Source: Clostridia bacterium (GTDB taxonomy: Bacteria; Bacillota; Clostridia; Oscillospirales; Acutalibacteraceae). Taken from it: a DNA stretch of 64,000 nucleotides. The position numbers and the translations under genes were made by a program. The stretch's first letter is position 1. Every line of letters begins with the position of its first letter. This document shows, one piece after another, positions 8,738 through 17,736 of the stretch. The notes under the pieces were generated by a model. It was given only the letters and a program-made list of their open reading frames with translations. It made no database searches and was not told the origin of the DNA. The DNA lies in assembly GCA_017516485.1 (NCBI GenBank), contig JAFXCH010000061.1, positions 33,185-97,184 on the forward strand. Direction: 5' to 3'.

Positions 8738-9784
8738 TTATTTTGCCGCTTTTTCGCAGGCTTCAAACAGTCCGTTGATATACGCCGCACCGAGTGCACG
8801 GTCGTAAAGACCGTAGCCTGGCTTGCCTGTTTCGCCCCATATCATTCTGCCGTGGTCGGGTCTGACATAGCCGTCAAAGCCTGTTTCGGCAAGAGCCTTT
8901 GTGATTTCGTACATATCAAGACTGCCGCAGGATGAAAGGTGGCCGCTCTCTTCAAAGCTGCCGTCCTCCATAATGAGGATATTTCTCATATGCATGAAAG
9001 CGATTCTGTCCATCTCACTGTATTTTCTTACCATAGCCACAACGTCGTTTGTCGCTGCACATCCGAGTGAGCCTGTGCAAAGGCAGAGGCTGTTTGCAGG
9101 GGAGTCGACAATGCTGAGCATACGGTCAAGGTTTTCTTCGTTAGTGATAATTCTCGGCAGACCGAAAATCGGGTAGGGCGGATCATCGGGATGAATAGCC
9201 ATTCTGACACTGCACTCTTCTGCTACGGGAATAACCTTCTTGAGGAATTTCTCAAGATTTGCCCAGAGACCGTCTGCACCGATTTCGCCGTAAGCAGAGA
9301 TAAGCTCCCTTACCTCGTCCTGGGTGTAGCTTGAATCCCAACCGGGCAGGTGAATATCATCCTTGAGCGGGTCAAGACCCTTCATCTGCTCCCAGTACAT
9401 TACAAGGCTTGTTGAGCCGTCAGCCGCAACCTTGTCAAGCTGTGTTCGTGTCCAGTCAAATACGGGCATAAAGTTGTAGGTTACGCACTTTACACCGTAC
9501 TTTGCACAGCGGCGGATGTTTTCACAGTAGACCTCAAGAAGCTCGTCTACATTACCTCTGCCGAGCTTGATGTTTTCGTGTACGGGAATTGACTCGACAA
9601 CATCAAAGACAAGACCGTTATCTTCACACTGCTTTGCCATTTTTGCAATTGATTCTTCGGGCCATACTTCGCCGGGCTTTACATCGTAAACAGCACTGAC
9701 GATTGATTTCATATTGGGAATCTGACGGATATATTCAAGAGAAATCGGGTCGGACTCGCCGTACCAACGGAATGAAAGTTTCAT
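8738..9784 (-). CDS. uxuA: D-mannonate dehydratase
   Basis: The 348-residue protein starts MKLSFRWYGESDPISLEYIRQ and keeps the UxuA pattern FRWYG, YNFMPVFDWTRT, MAIHPDDPP and RPDHGRM; the His/Asp/Cys residues in these blocks bind the catalytic metal. It dehydrates D-mannonate to 2-dehydro-3-deoxygluconate in the cytoplasm. AAGGAGA lies before the ATG. It follows the GH2 gene by 10 bases and precedes the mannonate oxidoreductase, so glucuronate released from a glycoside could be processed by the same transcript. Uronate isomerase (uxaC) is not in this window. Confidence 0.96.
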   Translation of the reverse strand: MKLSFRWYGESDPISLEYIRQIPNMKSIVSAVYDVKPGEVWPEESIAKMAKQCEDNGLVFDVVESIPVHENIKLGRGNVDELLEVYCENIRRCAKYGVKCVTYNFMPVFDWTRTQLDKVAADGSTSLVMYWEQMKGLDPLKDDIHLPGWDSSYTQDEVRELISAYGEIGADGLWANLEKFLKKVIPVAEECSVRMAIHPDDPPYPIFGLPRIITNEENLDRMLSIVDSPANSLCLCTGSLGCAATNDVVAMVRKYSEMDRIAFMHMRNILIMEDGSFEESGHLSSCGSLDMYEITKALAETGFDGYVRPDHGRMIWGETGKPGYGLYDRALGAAYINGLFEACEKAAK

Positions 9785-9794
9785 TTTTATCTCC

Positions 9795-12074
9795 TTAGTT
9801 TTTAGCTTTGGGTTTATTTATCTTGTTGAGCTTTTTGTTGATTGAAAGAAGCTGCTCTTTGGTAAGGCTGACATTAACCATTCCCAACATGCTTGACGCT
9901 CTGAGGATAGAAAATCCGCCGAGCATTTTGAGCAAATCGGGCGAGAATTTGAAGCCTGATATTGAAAATCCGCCGCCGCTCTTCTCTTTTGACTTGGAGT
10001 TTGATTTCATTTCTTTCATTATGACTCTGCCGAATGAAACAAGCACGAACTTGCCGCGGAATGTTTTGAGAACTTCGCTGATGGGTGTGTTGATTGAAAG
10101 CTTGCCTTCAGGTTCGGTTACGTCAAACCAGTTGAGCACTGCACCCTTTTCACGCAGCAGATAATCCTCGTTGAATTTGTCAACCTTGCGGATTACGCTC
10201 TCATCCTTGTATTCGCCTGCAACTGCGGTAAGTGTAGTTTCGCCTGCGTTGGGTACGTCAAAGTAGAAGAAGTGGTCAGCCGCAGTCTTTTTGCCTAATG
10301 ATTTGCCGTTTGCAAAAAGCTCAACCTCGGGCTGATTTGAGTAAACGGTTACCTTTGTTGTGTCTTCGACACGGTCAATATATCTCTTGCCGCAAAGGTG
10401 AACGAAAGGCTCGTCGGAAAGCCATGCCTTATATGCGTAGAATGAGTCCTTCTTATACTTGCGGTCGAATGTTACAAGACCCTTATGATTCTGACCGTTT
10501 TCGCCGCCCTCAGCTCTTGCGTCTGCACCGAAGTCAAACATATTCCATACGTGAGTTGCCCAGATGTAGGGGCGTGAGAAAAGCTGTTTGATAAGCTCTT
10601 CGTGGTAGAATGCCTGATACTCTTCGGAGTAGTCGCCCTGTTTCGGGTCGGAGTTGTGCCAGTTGAGAGCTTCACAGCCGTATTCGCTCATACCTATCGG
10701 GATATTGGGATACTTTGCATGGAATTTATCAAACCACGGGCCGTTCATTGAAGTGTCACCGCCATACCAGCCGAAGTAGTGGTTGTAGGAAACGAGATCG
10801 GGAATTTTGATATATGATGCATCAATACCGCACATTGAAACAACAGCGATAGTAGTAAGACGGGTTTTATCCATCTTGTGCACAAGGTCGTTGAGAAGCT
10901 TGTGGTTTTCGATAAGGTCGGGGTCTTCTGCACCGCCCATTGTGATTTCGTTTGAAAGTCCCCAGAAAAAGATTGATGCGTGATTGTAATTCTGTGCAAC
11001 AAGCTCTGTCATCTGTGAGATTGTGTTCTTTCTGCCGTCGGGAAGATGTTTTGAAATATAGGGAATCTCAGCCCATATTACAAGACCCTTTTCATCGCAA
11101 AGGTCGTAGAAATACTGGTCGTGCTGATAGTGAGCAAGGCGTATTGTGTTTGCGCCTACTTCAAGTATAAGCTCAATATCTTCCTCGTGGTGCTCGTGAA
11201 GAAGTGCGTTGCCTATGCCGAGTCTGTCCTGATGGCGTGATACACCTCTGAGCGGATAGCTTTCGCCGTTGAGGAAGAATCCTTTTTCGGGGTCAACTTT
11301 AAATGTGCGACAACCGAAGCGTGCACTTACGTTGTCAAGCACTGTGTCACCGTCGAGCAGTTCGACAGTTGCAGTGTAGAGATAGGGGTCTTTTTTGCCG
11401 TGCCAGAGATGGACATTTTTGATGTCAAAATCTTCGTCGGTGTCATCGGTTGTTTCGGTTGCGACAACGTTACCCTCTGCATCTGTGATTGTATAGCGCA
11501 GTGTCTGACCGTCTTTTTTATTTGTTACATAGACTTCAATGTCGATTTCTGCGTCGTTGCCCTTGATTTCGGGTGTAACCTTAATACCGGGTGCACCGTA
11601 GTAATCGAGGTCAAAGTGGGATTCGCTTACACCGATAATGTTTACATCGCGGTAAAGACCGCCGTAGAATGTGAAGTCAGCCATCTGCGGATAAACGTAG
11701 TCGTTGGGGGAGTTGTCTACAGTGATTATAAGGAGATTATCTTCCTTAAGTGCGTCGGTCATATCGACTCGCCATGTTGAATAACCGCCGTCGTGTGAAG
11801 CGAGCTTTGTGCCGTTGAGGTAAACCTCAGCAGAGGAGTTTGCACCTTTTATTTCAAGGTAAATGCGGTCGGTCTGCGGAAGGTCAGCCTTTGCAAACTG
11901 CTTTGCATAGCAGCAGGTGCCTCTGTGGTAATCGTTGCCGCCGTCCTGTCCGTCGGTAGCGTTCCAGGTGTGGGGCAGGCTTATCTGTTCACACTCTGCA
12001 GGTGCGGCAGAGGGGATACCTTCGGTTGATTTTGAAAAAAGCCAATCGCTGTTAAAATTTACAATGTTTCTCAA
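9795..12074 (-). CDS. GH2 beta-glycosidase (probable beta-glucuronidase or beta-galactosidase)
   Basis: The 759-residue protein has the GH2 order: sugar-binding jelly-roll (about 1-170), Ig-like domain (about 170-285), TIM barrel with the acid/base in WGLSNEIT and the nucleophile in GMSEYGCEA. An NHKGL segment after the barrel gives the Asn-x-Lys arrangement that beta-glucuronidases use for the uronate carboxylate, but some GH2 galactosidases have a similar NDKGL, so this is supportive only. Leading a uronate operon favours glucuronidase. Start is TTG at 12074 with AGGAGG 8 bases upstream. The last ~110 residues are odd: a short beta segment, then a Lys/Ser/Gly-rich linker and a basic tail. 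No signal peptide. Confidence 0.88.
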   Translation of the reverse strand: MRNIVNFNSDWLFSKSTEGIPSAAPAECEQISLPHTWNATDGQDGGNDYHRGTCCYAKQFAKADLPQTDRIYLEIKGANSSAEVYLNGTKLASHDGGYSTWRVDMTDALKEDNLLIITVDNSPNDYVYPQMADFTFYGGLYRDVNIIGVSESHFDLDYYGAPGIKVTPEIKGNDAEIDIEVYVTNKKDGQTLRYTITDAEGNVVATETTDDTDEDFDIKNVHLWHGKKDPYLYTATVELLDGDTVLDNVSARFGCRTFKVDPEKGFFLNGESYPLRGVSRHQDRLGIGNALLHEHHEEDIELILEVGANTIRLAHYQHDQYFYDLCDEKGLVIWAEIPYISKHLPDGRKNTISQMTELVAQNYNHASIFFWGLSNEITMGGAEDPDLIENHKLLNDLVHKMDKTRLTTIAVVSMCGIDASYIKIPDLVSYNHYFGWYGGDTSMNGPWFDKFHAKYPNIPIGMSEYGCEALNWHNSDPKQGDYSEEYQAFYHEELIKQLFSRPYIWATHVWNMFDFGADARAEGGENGQNHKGLVTFDRKYKKDSFYAYKAWLSDEPFVHLCGKRYIDRVEDTTKVTVYSNQPEVELFANGKSLGKKTAADHFFYFDVPNAGETTLTAVAGEYKDESVIRKVDKFNEDYLLREKGAVLNWFDVTEPEGKLSINTPISEVLKTFRGKFVLVSFGRVIMKEMKSNSKSKEKSGGGFSISGFKFSPDLLKMLGGFSILRASSMLGMVNVSLTKEQLLSINKKLNKINKPKAKN

Positions 12075-12122
12075 GTTTGTTTCCTCCTGTAATTTATCTG
12101 AACAATAATCCCAATAAATATA

Positions 12123-12151
12123 ATTATATAACTTTTATTATATACAGTCAA
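12123..12151 (-). promoter_or_regulatory. Sigma-A promoter of the GH2-uxuA-uxuB-eda-kdgK operon
   Basis: Minus strand TTGACT (12151-12146), 17-base spacer, TATAAT (12128-12123), about 50 bases before the TTG start of GH2. No obvious operator palindrome was seen around it. Confidence 0.8.
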
Positions 12152-12191
12152 CAATGATTAATACCAAAACAGCAAAAAAGAAAATTTGATT

Positions 12192-12878
12192 TTAAATTTT
12201 CATTGTGTTGAGAAAATCCTTGTGCTCCTGTCTGATTCTGTAGCTTTCCTTGGCTTTCTGTATGGCTTTGTTGTGCGTCCACAAGTCGAGTTTATTGTTC
12301 TTTATAAAAGGTATTGTTTCATCATACCGTTTTGCAAGTGCCGTTGCAAAATACCACGCAACCGCCATTTTTATGTAGTATTCTTCGCTTCTTATTTGAG
12401 ATATTTTTTCGGGGATTGATATGTCAAATTCATCGTCGAGAAAATGAGTCATAAGCATTACTATACCGAACCGTACGGCATAAGTATGCGGCGAATCAAG
12501 CCATTCAAAGCATTTTTCTTTCAATTTCGGCAGATGTTTTTTAAATATTTTCGGCTTCATCATATCGCAGGTTGCCCAGTTGTCGATATATGGCAGAAAT
12601 TCGTCAAGTTTTGCTATAATTTCACCGTAATCATTAATCTGTTCAATAAGAAACGCGTGGAGATTGTCCTCTTCATAATATTTGTGCGGAAGCTGTGATA
12701 AAAATTTATCTGCTTCGGGTGTGCCGTAAAGCTGTTTTGCATATTTTCGAAGCTCGGGAGTACGCACACCTATTACTTTTTCTTTGTCGGTTTCGGGCAT
12801 AAGTCTGCTGTGAAAATCACGGTAAGATAAATCCTGCATTTCAAACAGCTTTTTCTGAATGTCGGTCAAATTCTTCAC
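12192..12878 (-). CDS. AlkD-like DNA alkylation repair protein
   Basis: The 228-residue protein matches the AlkD family of HEAT-repeat DNA glycosylases: early DLSYRDFHSRLMP, the GVRTPELRKYAKQL block, NWATCDMMKP, and helical repeats throughout. Such enzymes remove cationic alkylated bases (3-methyladenine, 7-methylguanine). Two starts are possible: GTG at 12878, which is itself inside the AGAGGTG ribosome site, or TTG at 12869, which that site serves with a 6-base spacing and which gives the family-like MTDIQKKLF start; I think 12869 is the more likely. It stands alone, divergent from pnuC. Confidence 0.85.
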   Translation of the reverse strand: MKNLTDIQKKLFEMQDLSYRDFHSRLMPETDKEKVIGVRTPELRKYAKQLYGTPEADKFLSQLPHKYYEEDNLHAFLIEQINDYGEIIAKLDEFLPYIDNWATCDMMKPKIFKKHLPKLKEKCFEWLDSPHTYAVRFGIVMLMTHFLDDEFDISIPEKISQIRSEEYYIKMAVAWYFATALAKRYDETIPFIKNNKLDLWTHNKAIQKAKESYRIRQEHKDFLNTMKI

Positions 12879-12904
12879 CTCTCATATACCGATTTTAACA
12901 TATC

Positions 12905-12933
12905 TTGACATAAAATAAAAGCTGTGATAAAAT
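12905..12933 (+). promoter_or_regulatory. Sigma-A promoter of pnuC
   Basis: TTGACA, 17-base spacer, TAAAAT. It places the transcript start near 12940 and leaves a leader of about 110 bases before the pnuC ATG at 13050. Confidence 0.8.
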
Positions 12934-12952
12934 CACAAAAAATATTGTACTG

Positions 12953-13044
12953 CCACCGGGTAGTGAAGATGCTTTGCATCCGTTTCGGTTACATCGTTAG
13001 GTCTTTGAAGATGTGCCGTGCGGGTGTTTTTTGTTTAACGGAGG
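12953..13044 (+). promoter_or_regulatory. Structured leader of pnuC, riboswitch-like three-way junction
   Basis: CACC (12954-12957) pairs with GGTG (13023-13026) to close a junction holding two hairpins: GATGC-TTT-GCATC (12968-12980), and CGG..ACATC / GATGT..CCG (12986-13018) with a 13-base loop. A six-T run follows at once (13027-13032). CCGT at 13016-13019 could instead pair with ACGG at 13038-13041, part of the ribosome site, giving a plausible switch. I do not recognise it as a known riboswitch class. Confidence 0.55.
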
Positions 13045-13049
13045 TTTTT

Positions 13050-13733
13050 ATGAATATACTCAGTTCAATAAAATCGCTCACAAAATTTGAATGGATGCTA
13101 TGGATATGCTCTGTAGTCACCGTTGTGACAGCGTTTGTATTCAGTGGTGACGTGCTCAACCTTGTTGCATCGCTGATTGGTGTCACCGCTTTGATTTTTG
13201 TTGCAAAGGGCTTAGTGCTCGGTCAGGTGCTGACGGTTGTTTTCAGCATTTTTTATGGCATAATTTCTTTTGAATTTCGCTATTACGGCGAGATGATAAC
13301 GTATCTCGGTATGACTGCACCAATTGCTGTTGCGGCTGTTTTTTCGTGGCTGAGGCATCCATATAAAGAAACTGCACAGGTTGAAATCAGCAGGATTTCA
13401 TCAAAACAAAAGGCAGTGCTCGGAATCGGTGCGGCAGTTGTTACGGTTACCTTTTATTTTATTCTTAAAGCTATGGGTAACAGCTCGCTCATACCGAGTA
13501 CAGTTTCCGTCACTACGAGCTTTCTGGCTTCGGGGCTCACTTTCTTCCGCAGTCCGTATTATGCACTCGGCTATTCGGCAAACGACGTTGTGCTGATTGT
13601 TTTGTGGATTATTGCAAGTATGGAGGATATATCATATCTGCCTATGGTTTTCTGTTTTGTTGCGTTCCTTGCGAACGACCTGTACGGATTTTTTAATTGG
13701 AAAAGAATTGAAAAATCTCAGCAAAAATATTGA
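13050..13733 (+). CDS. pnuC: PnuC-family vitamin (nicotinamide riboside-type) transporter
   Basis: The 227-residue protein has the PnuC pattern: a soluble start (LTKFEWMLW), about seven hydrophobic spans, the IFYGIISFEFRYYGEMITY segment and a C-terminal ...FLANDLYGFFNWKR, close to the family's conserved Trp/Asn-rich end. PnuC proteins carry uncharged vitamin precursors by facilitated diffusion: nicotinamide riboside (PnuC), thiamine (PnuT) or riboflavin (PnuX). The substrate cannot be fixed from sequence by eye; the structured leader may report it. ACGGAGG precedes the ATG at 13050; the longer frame from 12924 would run through the leader and is rejected. Confidence 0.88.
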   Translation: MNILSSIKSLTKFEWMLWICSVVTVVTAFVFSGDVLNLVASLIGVTALIFVAKGLVLGQVLTVVFSIFYGIISFEFRYYGEMITYLGMTAPIAVAAVFSWLRHPYKETAQVEISRISSKQKAVLGIGAAVVTVTFYFILKAMGNSSLIPSTVSVTTSFLASGLTFFRSPYYALGYSANDVVLIVLWIIASMEDISYLPMVFCFVAFLANDLYGFFNWKRIEKSQQKY

Positions 13734-13759
13734 TTACTCTATATTGTTTGTGCTAATAT
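13730..13759 (+). promoter_or_regulatory. Probable promoter of the secreted phosphatase gene
   Basis: TTGATT, 18-base spacer, TAATAT, 32 bases before the ATG at 13792; the -35 overlaps the pnuC stop region. Moderate match to sigma-A. Confidence 0.5.
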
Positions 13760-13791
13760 GAAAATATAAATAAACCAAGGAGGCAAAATTT

Positions 13792-15228
13792 ATGAAGCGT
13801 ACATTTAAAATTCTTGCAGTGCTCCTTTCAATGATACTCACACTGCAGTGTGCAATGGTTTCATCTTTTGCGGCATTTGACGACAAGTCAATGACAAAGG
13901 AAGAATGGGACAGCACATACAGCTCTCTCAGAGACGAAAACACACTGCCCATGCTTTGTGTCGGTGCTGACGAAACTCAGCTCAACATCTGCTGGCACGC
14001 CGCAAAGGATAAAGCTCAGCCGAAGGTAAGGCTGGCAAAGAGTGCAGATATGAGCGGATATGTTGAGTTTACGGGTGAAACAACACCTGCCGAAACCGAT
14101 GAGCAGCTTGTGTGCCGTGTCACAATGACAGGTATCGAAGAAAACACAACGTATTACTATCAGTGGCTCGGTGAAGACGGCTGGAGTGATGCATATAAGT
14201 ACGAATCAAAGGGCTTTGACAGCTACAAGATGCTGCTTGTAGGCGATATTCAGATTGGCGGTCAGAGCACCGATAACCCCGAAGAGCAGTCGAGAATCGG
14301 TTATGTCTGGCAGGGCGTGCTCGATGAAGCACTCAGTAAAAATCCCGATATCAGCTTCCTTCTTTCTCCCGGTGACAACACCTCTACAGGTAAGGCAGCC
14401 GATGAGTGGCAGACACTTCTTATGCCCGAGTATACACGCAGCCTGCCTCTTGCACTTGCAATAGGTAACCACGATAAAAAGGGTATGATGTACGATTACT
14501 ATACCCATATGCCAAATGAGTTTTTCGGTAAGTACTTCACAGGTCTCGACAGAGATTTCTGGTTCAGATACGGCGATGTGCTCTACCTTGTTTTTGATGC
14601 CTGCTCAGGCTCTGTAGCAGACCACAGAGCTATGGCAAAGGAAGCTGTTGAAGCAAATCCCGATGCAAAATGGCGTGTAGGCGTTATGCACCAGGGCCTT
14701 TATGCACCCGGTATTGCTATGCTTGAGCCTGAAACAAATATCCTGCTCAATGCCGTATTCCAGCCGATATTCGAGATGTATGACCTCGATATTGTTTTCA
14801 CAGGCCATACACATATGCAGGGCCGTTCAAACTTTATCAGTGACGGTGTTGTAGTCGGCAAGGCTGAAAGCGGCAAGACTTATACCGACCCCAACGGTAT
14901 AATTTACCTTAACACAAACGCTTGCTGTGACCAGGGCTCAATGGATGATATGTATCTCTGGCCTTACACTGCATACGGCTTTGAAAATGCCGATGTCACA
15001 ACATACTCAACGGTTGAATTTACCGACACCACTATGAGCGTCAAGACATTCCGCGGTGACAACAGCGAGCTTCTTGACAGCATTACAATCGAAAAAACAA
15101 AGGGCTTCAAAGATAATCCCGTAAACATCTTCATTCGCACAGCCCTTTATAAGATTGTAGAGGTACTCGGTCTTGTTTATATGAAGATAGACGAAGTGGT
15201 AGTTGCAATCAGAGGCGGACACTTTTAA
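13792..15228 (+). CDS. Secreted purple-acid-phosphatase-like metallophosphoesterase
   Basis: The 478-residue protein has a signal peptide (basic start, hydrophobic residues 8-28, cleavage near SSFAA), a fibronectin-like purple acid phosphatase N-domain (about 50-140, ending in TTYYYQW) and a calcineurin-type domain with the metal ligands in VGDIQ, SPGDN, IGNHDK, VMHQG and FTGHTHMQG. It should hydrolyse phosphate monoesters outside the cell or at the membrane; the substrate is unknown. A hydrophobic stretch near the end (IFIRTALYKIVEVLGLVYM) may anchor it. AAGGAGG precedes the ATG. Two other phosphoesterase genes lie in this window (23748 and 53576), one with the same domain order. Confidence 0.9.
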   Translation: MKRTFKILAVLLSMILTLQCAMVSSFAAFDDKSMTKEEWDSTYSSLRDENTLPMLCVGADETQLNICWHAAKDKAQPKVRLAKSADMSGYVEFTGETTPAETDEQLVCRVTMTGIEENTTYYYQWLGEDGWSDAYKYESKGFDSYKMLLVGDIQIGGQSTDNPEEQSRIGYVWQGVLDEALSKNPDISFLLSPGDNTSTGKAADEWQTLLMPEYTRSLPLALAIGNHDKKGMMYDYYTHMPNEFFGKYFTGLDRDFWFRYGDVLYLVFDACSGSVADHRAMAKEAVEANPDAKWRVGVMHQGLYAPGIAMLEPETNILLNAVFQPIFEMYDLDIVFTGHTHMQGRSNFISDGVVVGKAESGKTYTDPNGIIYLNTNACCDQGSMDDMYLWPYTAYGFENADVTTYSTVEFTDTTMSVKTFRGDNSELLDSITIEKTKGFKDNPVNIFIRTALYKIVEVLGLVYMKIDEVVVAIRGGHF

Positions 15229-15258
15229 TACCTCAATAAAACAGATGCACAAAGTAAA

Positions 15259-15299
15259 GACAGTGGCACCGAGAAAATCGAGTGCCACTGTCTTTTTTT
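15259..15299 (+). terminator. Intrinsic terminator after the secreted phosphatase
   Basis: GACAGTGGCAC (15259-15269) pairs with GTGCCACTGTC (15282-15292), with further CGA/TCG pairs inside, followed by seven T. It also lies at the 3' end of the converging GH16 gene and may serve both. Confidence 0.92.
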
Positions 15300-15300
15300 A

Positions 15301-16233
15301 TTATATGTATTGATAACAGCGTACATAGTCGACAACCATTGATGACGGCATATACTCGTTGTCGTAAACTCTTTCGTCAACACCCAGTGAAATAATAAGA
15401 TAAAGCGGTACCTGACATACACCGCCGAAGGATGTTCTTGCGGTTTCGACACCATTGATGTAGAAAATGTACTCATCTTTGTTCCACTCCACACCGTAAG
15501 TGTTGAATTTGTTGTATGGGTCATCGGCATAGTATGAGCCCTGGTTTTCCCACTTGTGAGCTTCTCCGTAATCGTCTACGTGAATTGTCTGTACTATTGA
15601 ATTGAAGCTCGGGCTTAACGGGTCGTAATCTGTATTGGTTTCGAGAATATCAATCTCCGCACCTGTAACACCGCCGTCTGTAGTGTCGCCGAACATACCG
15701 TCACTCAGCAGCCAGAATGCAGGGTTGAGGCCTGCACCCTTGGGAAGAATACAGCTTATCTCAAAGTAACCGTAAAGCTGTTCGTAGCCCTCATAGCCTT
15801 CATCATAGCATTTATTGGGGTTGGTTTCCATTCCGTAGGAGTAGTAGCCTGCACCTTTGGGACCGTCTTCACGGTATTCTGCGGTTATAAGGAGATATCC
15901 GTCATCGGTGAAGCTTACCTGTTCTCTGTTCCACATTGCCGTATCACGCGGCTGTGTGTCGTTTGCGCCGTAAACATAGTGACCCTGCCACATTTTCGTA
16001 TCAAAGCCGTTATCAAAATCGTCTTCCCACTTCAGCTCAAATCGGCTCATATCTATCATATCTTTGTACGGTGTTACGGGCGTATCGAAAATTACAAGTC
16101 CGATAAGCTGAAAGAAAGCGACGATAAGTGCGATAACTCTTTTGAAGTCAAATTTGAAAATTGCCTTGAGCACCATTCCGGGTATGCTCTTTAAATCTTC
16201 AATACCTCGCAGCTGTCTTGTTGCAAAATTCAT
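15301..16233 (-). CDS. GH16 endo-beta-glucanase, copy 2
   Basis: The 310-residue protein has the catalytic motif GAEIDILET and the shared family start KWEDDFD; it ends VDYVRCYQY as in copy 1. An unusual N-terminal extension (about residues 1-32, polar and basic) precedes a hydrophobic stretch (about 33-50), so it is more likely membrane-anchored with the N-terminus inside than freely secreted. It is last in a minus-strand run: zinc-ribbon protein, Ig-like protein, GPH symporter, GH16. Co-location with the symporter, 3 bases upstream, suggests hydrolysis of a glucan and uptake of its products. Confidence 0.9.
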   Translation of the reverse strand: MNFATRQLRGIEDLKSIPGMVLKAIFKFDFKRVIALIVAFFQLIGLVIFDTPVTPYKDMIDMSRFELKWEDDFDNGFDTKMWQGHYVYGANDTQPRDTAMWNREQVSFTDDGYLLITAEYREDGPKGAGYYSYGMETNPNKCYDEGYEGYEQLYGYFEISCILPKGAGLNPAFWLLSDGMFGDTTDGGVTGAEIDILETNTDYDPLSPSFNSIVQTIHVDDYGEAHKWENQGSYYADDPYNKFNTYGVEWNKDEYIFYINGVETARTSFGGVCQVPLYLIISLGVDERVYDNEYMPSSMVVDYVRCYQYI

Positions 16234-16236
16234 AAA

Positions 16237-17724
16237 TTAAGTAGTCTCCTTGATTTCGTTCATGTAGCCGATAACCGTTTCCTGACGTCTGCTTGCAAGG
16301 TCATCGTACATTTTTTCACGTTTTTCGCGTGATATCGGCCAGAGGAATTTGGGCACGATTCGCAGTATGCCCGTAACAGTCGGTACGATTGTGCACAGAG
16401 CGAACTCCCAGAACTTTGTGCGGTCGTTCTGCGTGCCGATTTCAAGGCCCTGGACATAGCCGATTTTCTTCATAATAATGCTTGTAACGGAGCCTAAAAG
16501 AGCACTCTGCAATTTGAGAATAAGTCCTTTGGCAACACCTGTTGTAGCCTCCATTCGGTAGCCGTTTTTCCATTCGCAGTAGTCCATAGCTTCGTTCCAA
16601 AGGTCAGCTGTAATAACCTTTGAAATACCCCACGACCACTTTATAAACCATTCTTTCAGACCGAATGCAATACACATCGGTACCGTCTGATAGAACATCT
16701 TTTTGCCTTTTGTCATACCAAAGAGGAATACGCCTATTGAAAGTGCGCTTGTATAGATATCGTTGAATATCCACAGCGATTTTGAAGAGAAGCGTTTTCT
16801 CAGCGGCTCAACAAACATATAGCTCAATGTTCCGTTGATACCGGAGGGAATGTTGAGAATTGTTATAAGTGAGTAACTGCCGAGTACGTCAATAAAGTAG
16901 TTCGTTTCACTCTTGCTGATTGAGAAGTTGCCGAGGAATTCTGACAGACACATCAGCAGTACAGGGTAGTTGGAGAATATTGCTTTTATGCCTTCTTTTA
17001 CGCTTGGTTTTTCTATTGACTGCGGTACTCTCTCTTTTGATTTCAGGAAGAACCAGAATGTGCACAGCGAAGAAATAAGTGCTGTGCCGCCGCCCATAAC
17101 CATAAACACTGTACTGAGCTTCCACGTTACAACCTTATTATTTACAAGGTCAATCAGTACGCCCATTATATATCGCGGCAGGTCTTCACCCATAAAGCCT
17201 GTCAGAAGCTCGGCAAGCGTGATCAGCCTTATTCGTTCTGCAGGGTTGGGCGTGATTGTGGACATATAGCCGCTTTTTGCAACTGTAGTAAATGTTCCTG
17301 CGGTTTCGTTTATGATAAGGAAAAAATAGTAGTAGAGCAGTTTGGGCAGATATGTGCCGCTTGTACCGTAGAAAAACAGCGGCAGAAGCCATGTGAATAT
17401 GCTCATTATTGTAAGAGGTAACTGCATTCCTACAAGGAACGGTCTGAATTTACCGATTCGTGTACGTGTGCTGTCCACGATTACGGATATAAAGGTGTCG
17501 TTGATAATATCCCACACCGTGGCGGCGATATTCATAACCGCATTGACTGTAAAATCGATATTTACAACGTCCCAGATATAGCGCTCAGAAAAAGAGTTGA
17601 TGTTGAATGAGTTTGACCAGTCATTCAGAAGGTAGGCTGTTGTTTCCTTAACGCCTACATAATTTCTGCCTTTGTAGTACGAAACTTTTTCGTTTTCAGT
17701 CTGCTTTGACTTGTTTTCGGTCAC
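16237..17724 (-). CDS. GPH-family (glycoside-pentoside-hexuronide:cation symporter) transporter
   Basis: The 495-residue protein has about 12 hydrophobic spans and the GPH hallmark DIINDTFISVIVDSTRTRIGKFRPFL between helices 2 and 3, with the conserved aspartates used in cation and sugar coupling. These symporters import di- and oligosaccharides or glycosides with Na+ or H+. The N-terminal 35 residues are polar and longer than in most members. It sits 3 bases before the GH16 gene, and 12 bases after an Ig-like membrane protein. Substrate is unknown; beta-gluco-oligosaccharides are an inference from the neighbour. Confidence 0.88.
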   Translation of the reverse strand: MTENKSKQTENEKVSYYKGRNYVGVKETTAYLLNDWSNSFNINSFSERYIWDVVNIDFTVNAVMNIAATVWDIINDTFISVIVDSTRTRIGKFRPFLVGMQLPLTIMSIFTWLLPLFFYGTSGTYLPKLLYYYFFLIINETAGTFTTVAKSGYMSTITPNPAERIRLITLAELLTGFMGEDLPRYIMGVLIDLVNNKVVTWKLSTVFMVMGGGTALISSLCTFWFFLKSKERVPQSIEKPSVKEGIKAIFSNYPVLLMCLSEFLGNFSISKSETNYFIDVLGSYSLITILNIPSGINGTLSYMFVEPLRKRFSSKSLWIFNDIYTSALSIGVFLFGMTKGKKMFYQTVPMCIAFGLKEWFIKWSWGISKVITADLWNEAMDYCEWKNGYRMEATTGVAKGLILKLQSALLGSVTSIIMKKIGYVQGLEIGTQNDRTKFWEFALCTIVPTVTGILRIVPKFLWPISREKREKMYDDLASRRQETVIGYMNEIKETT

Positions 17725-17736
17725 ACTGCCACCTCC

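Noticed and set aside
12924-13049. Longer start for pnuC
   Set aside because: Begins within the promoter -10 region and crosses the structured leader; ACGGAGG points to 13050.
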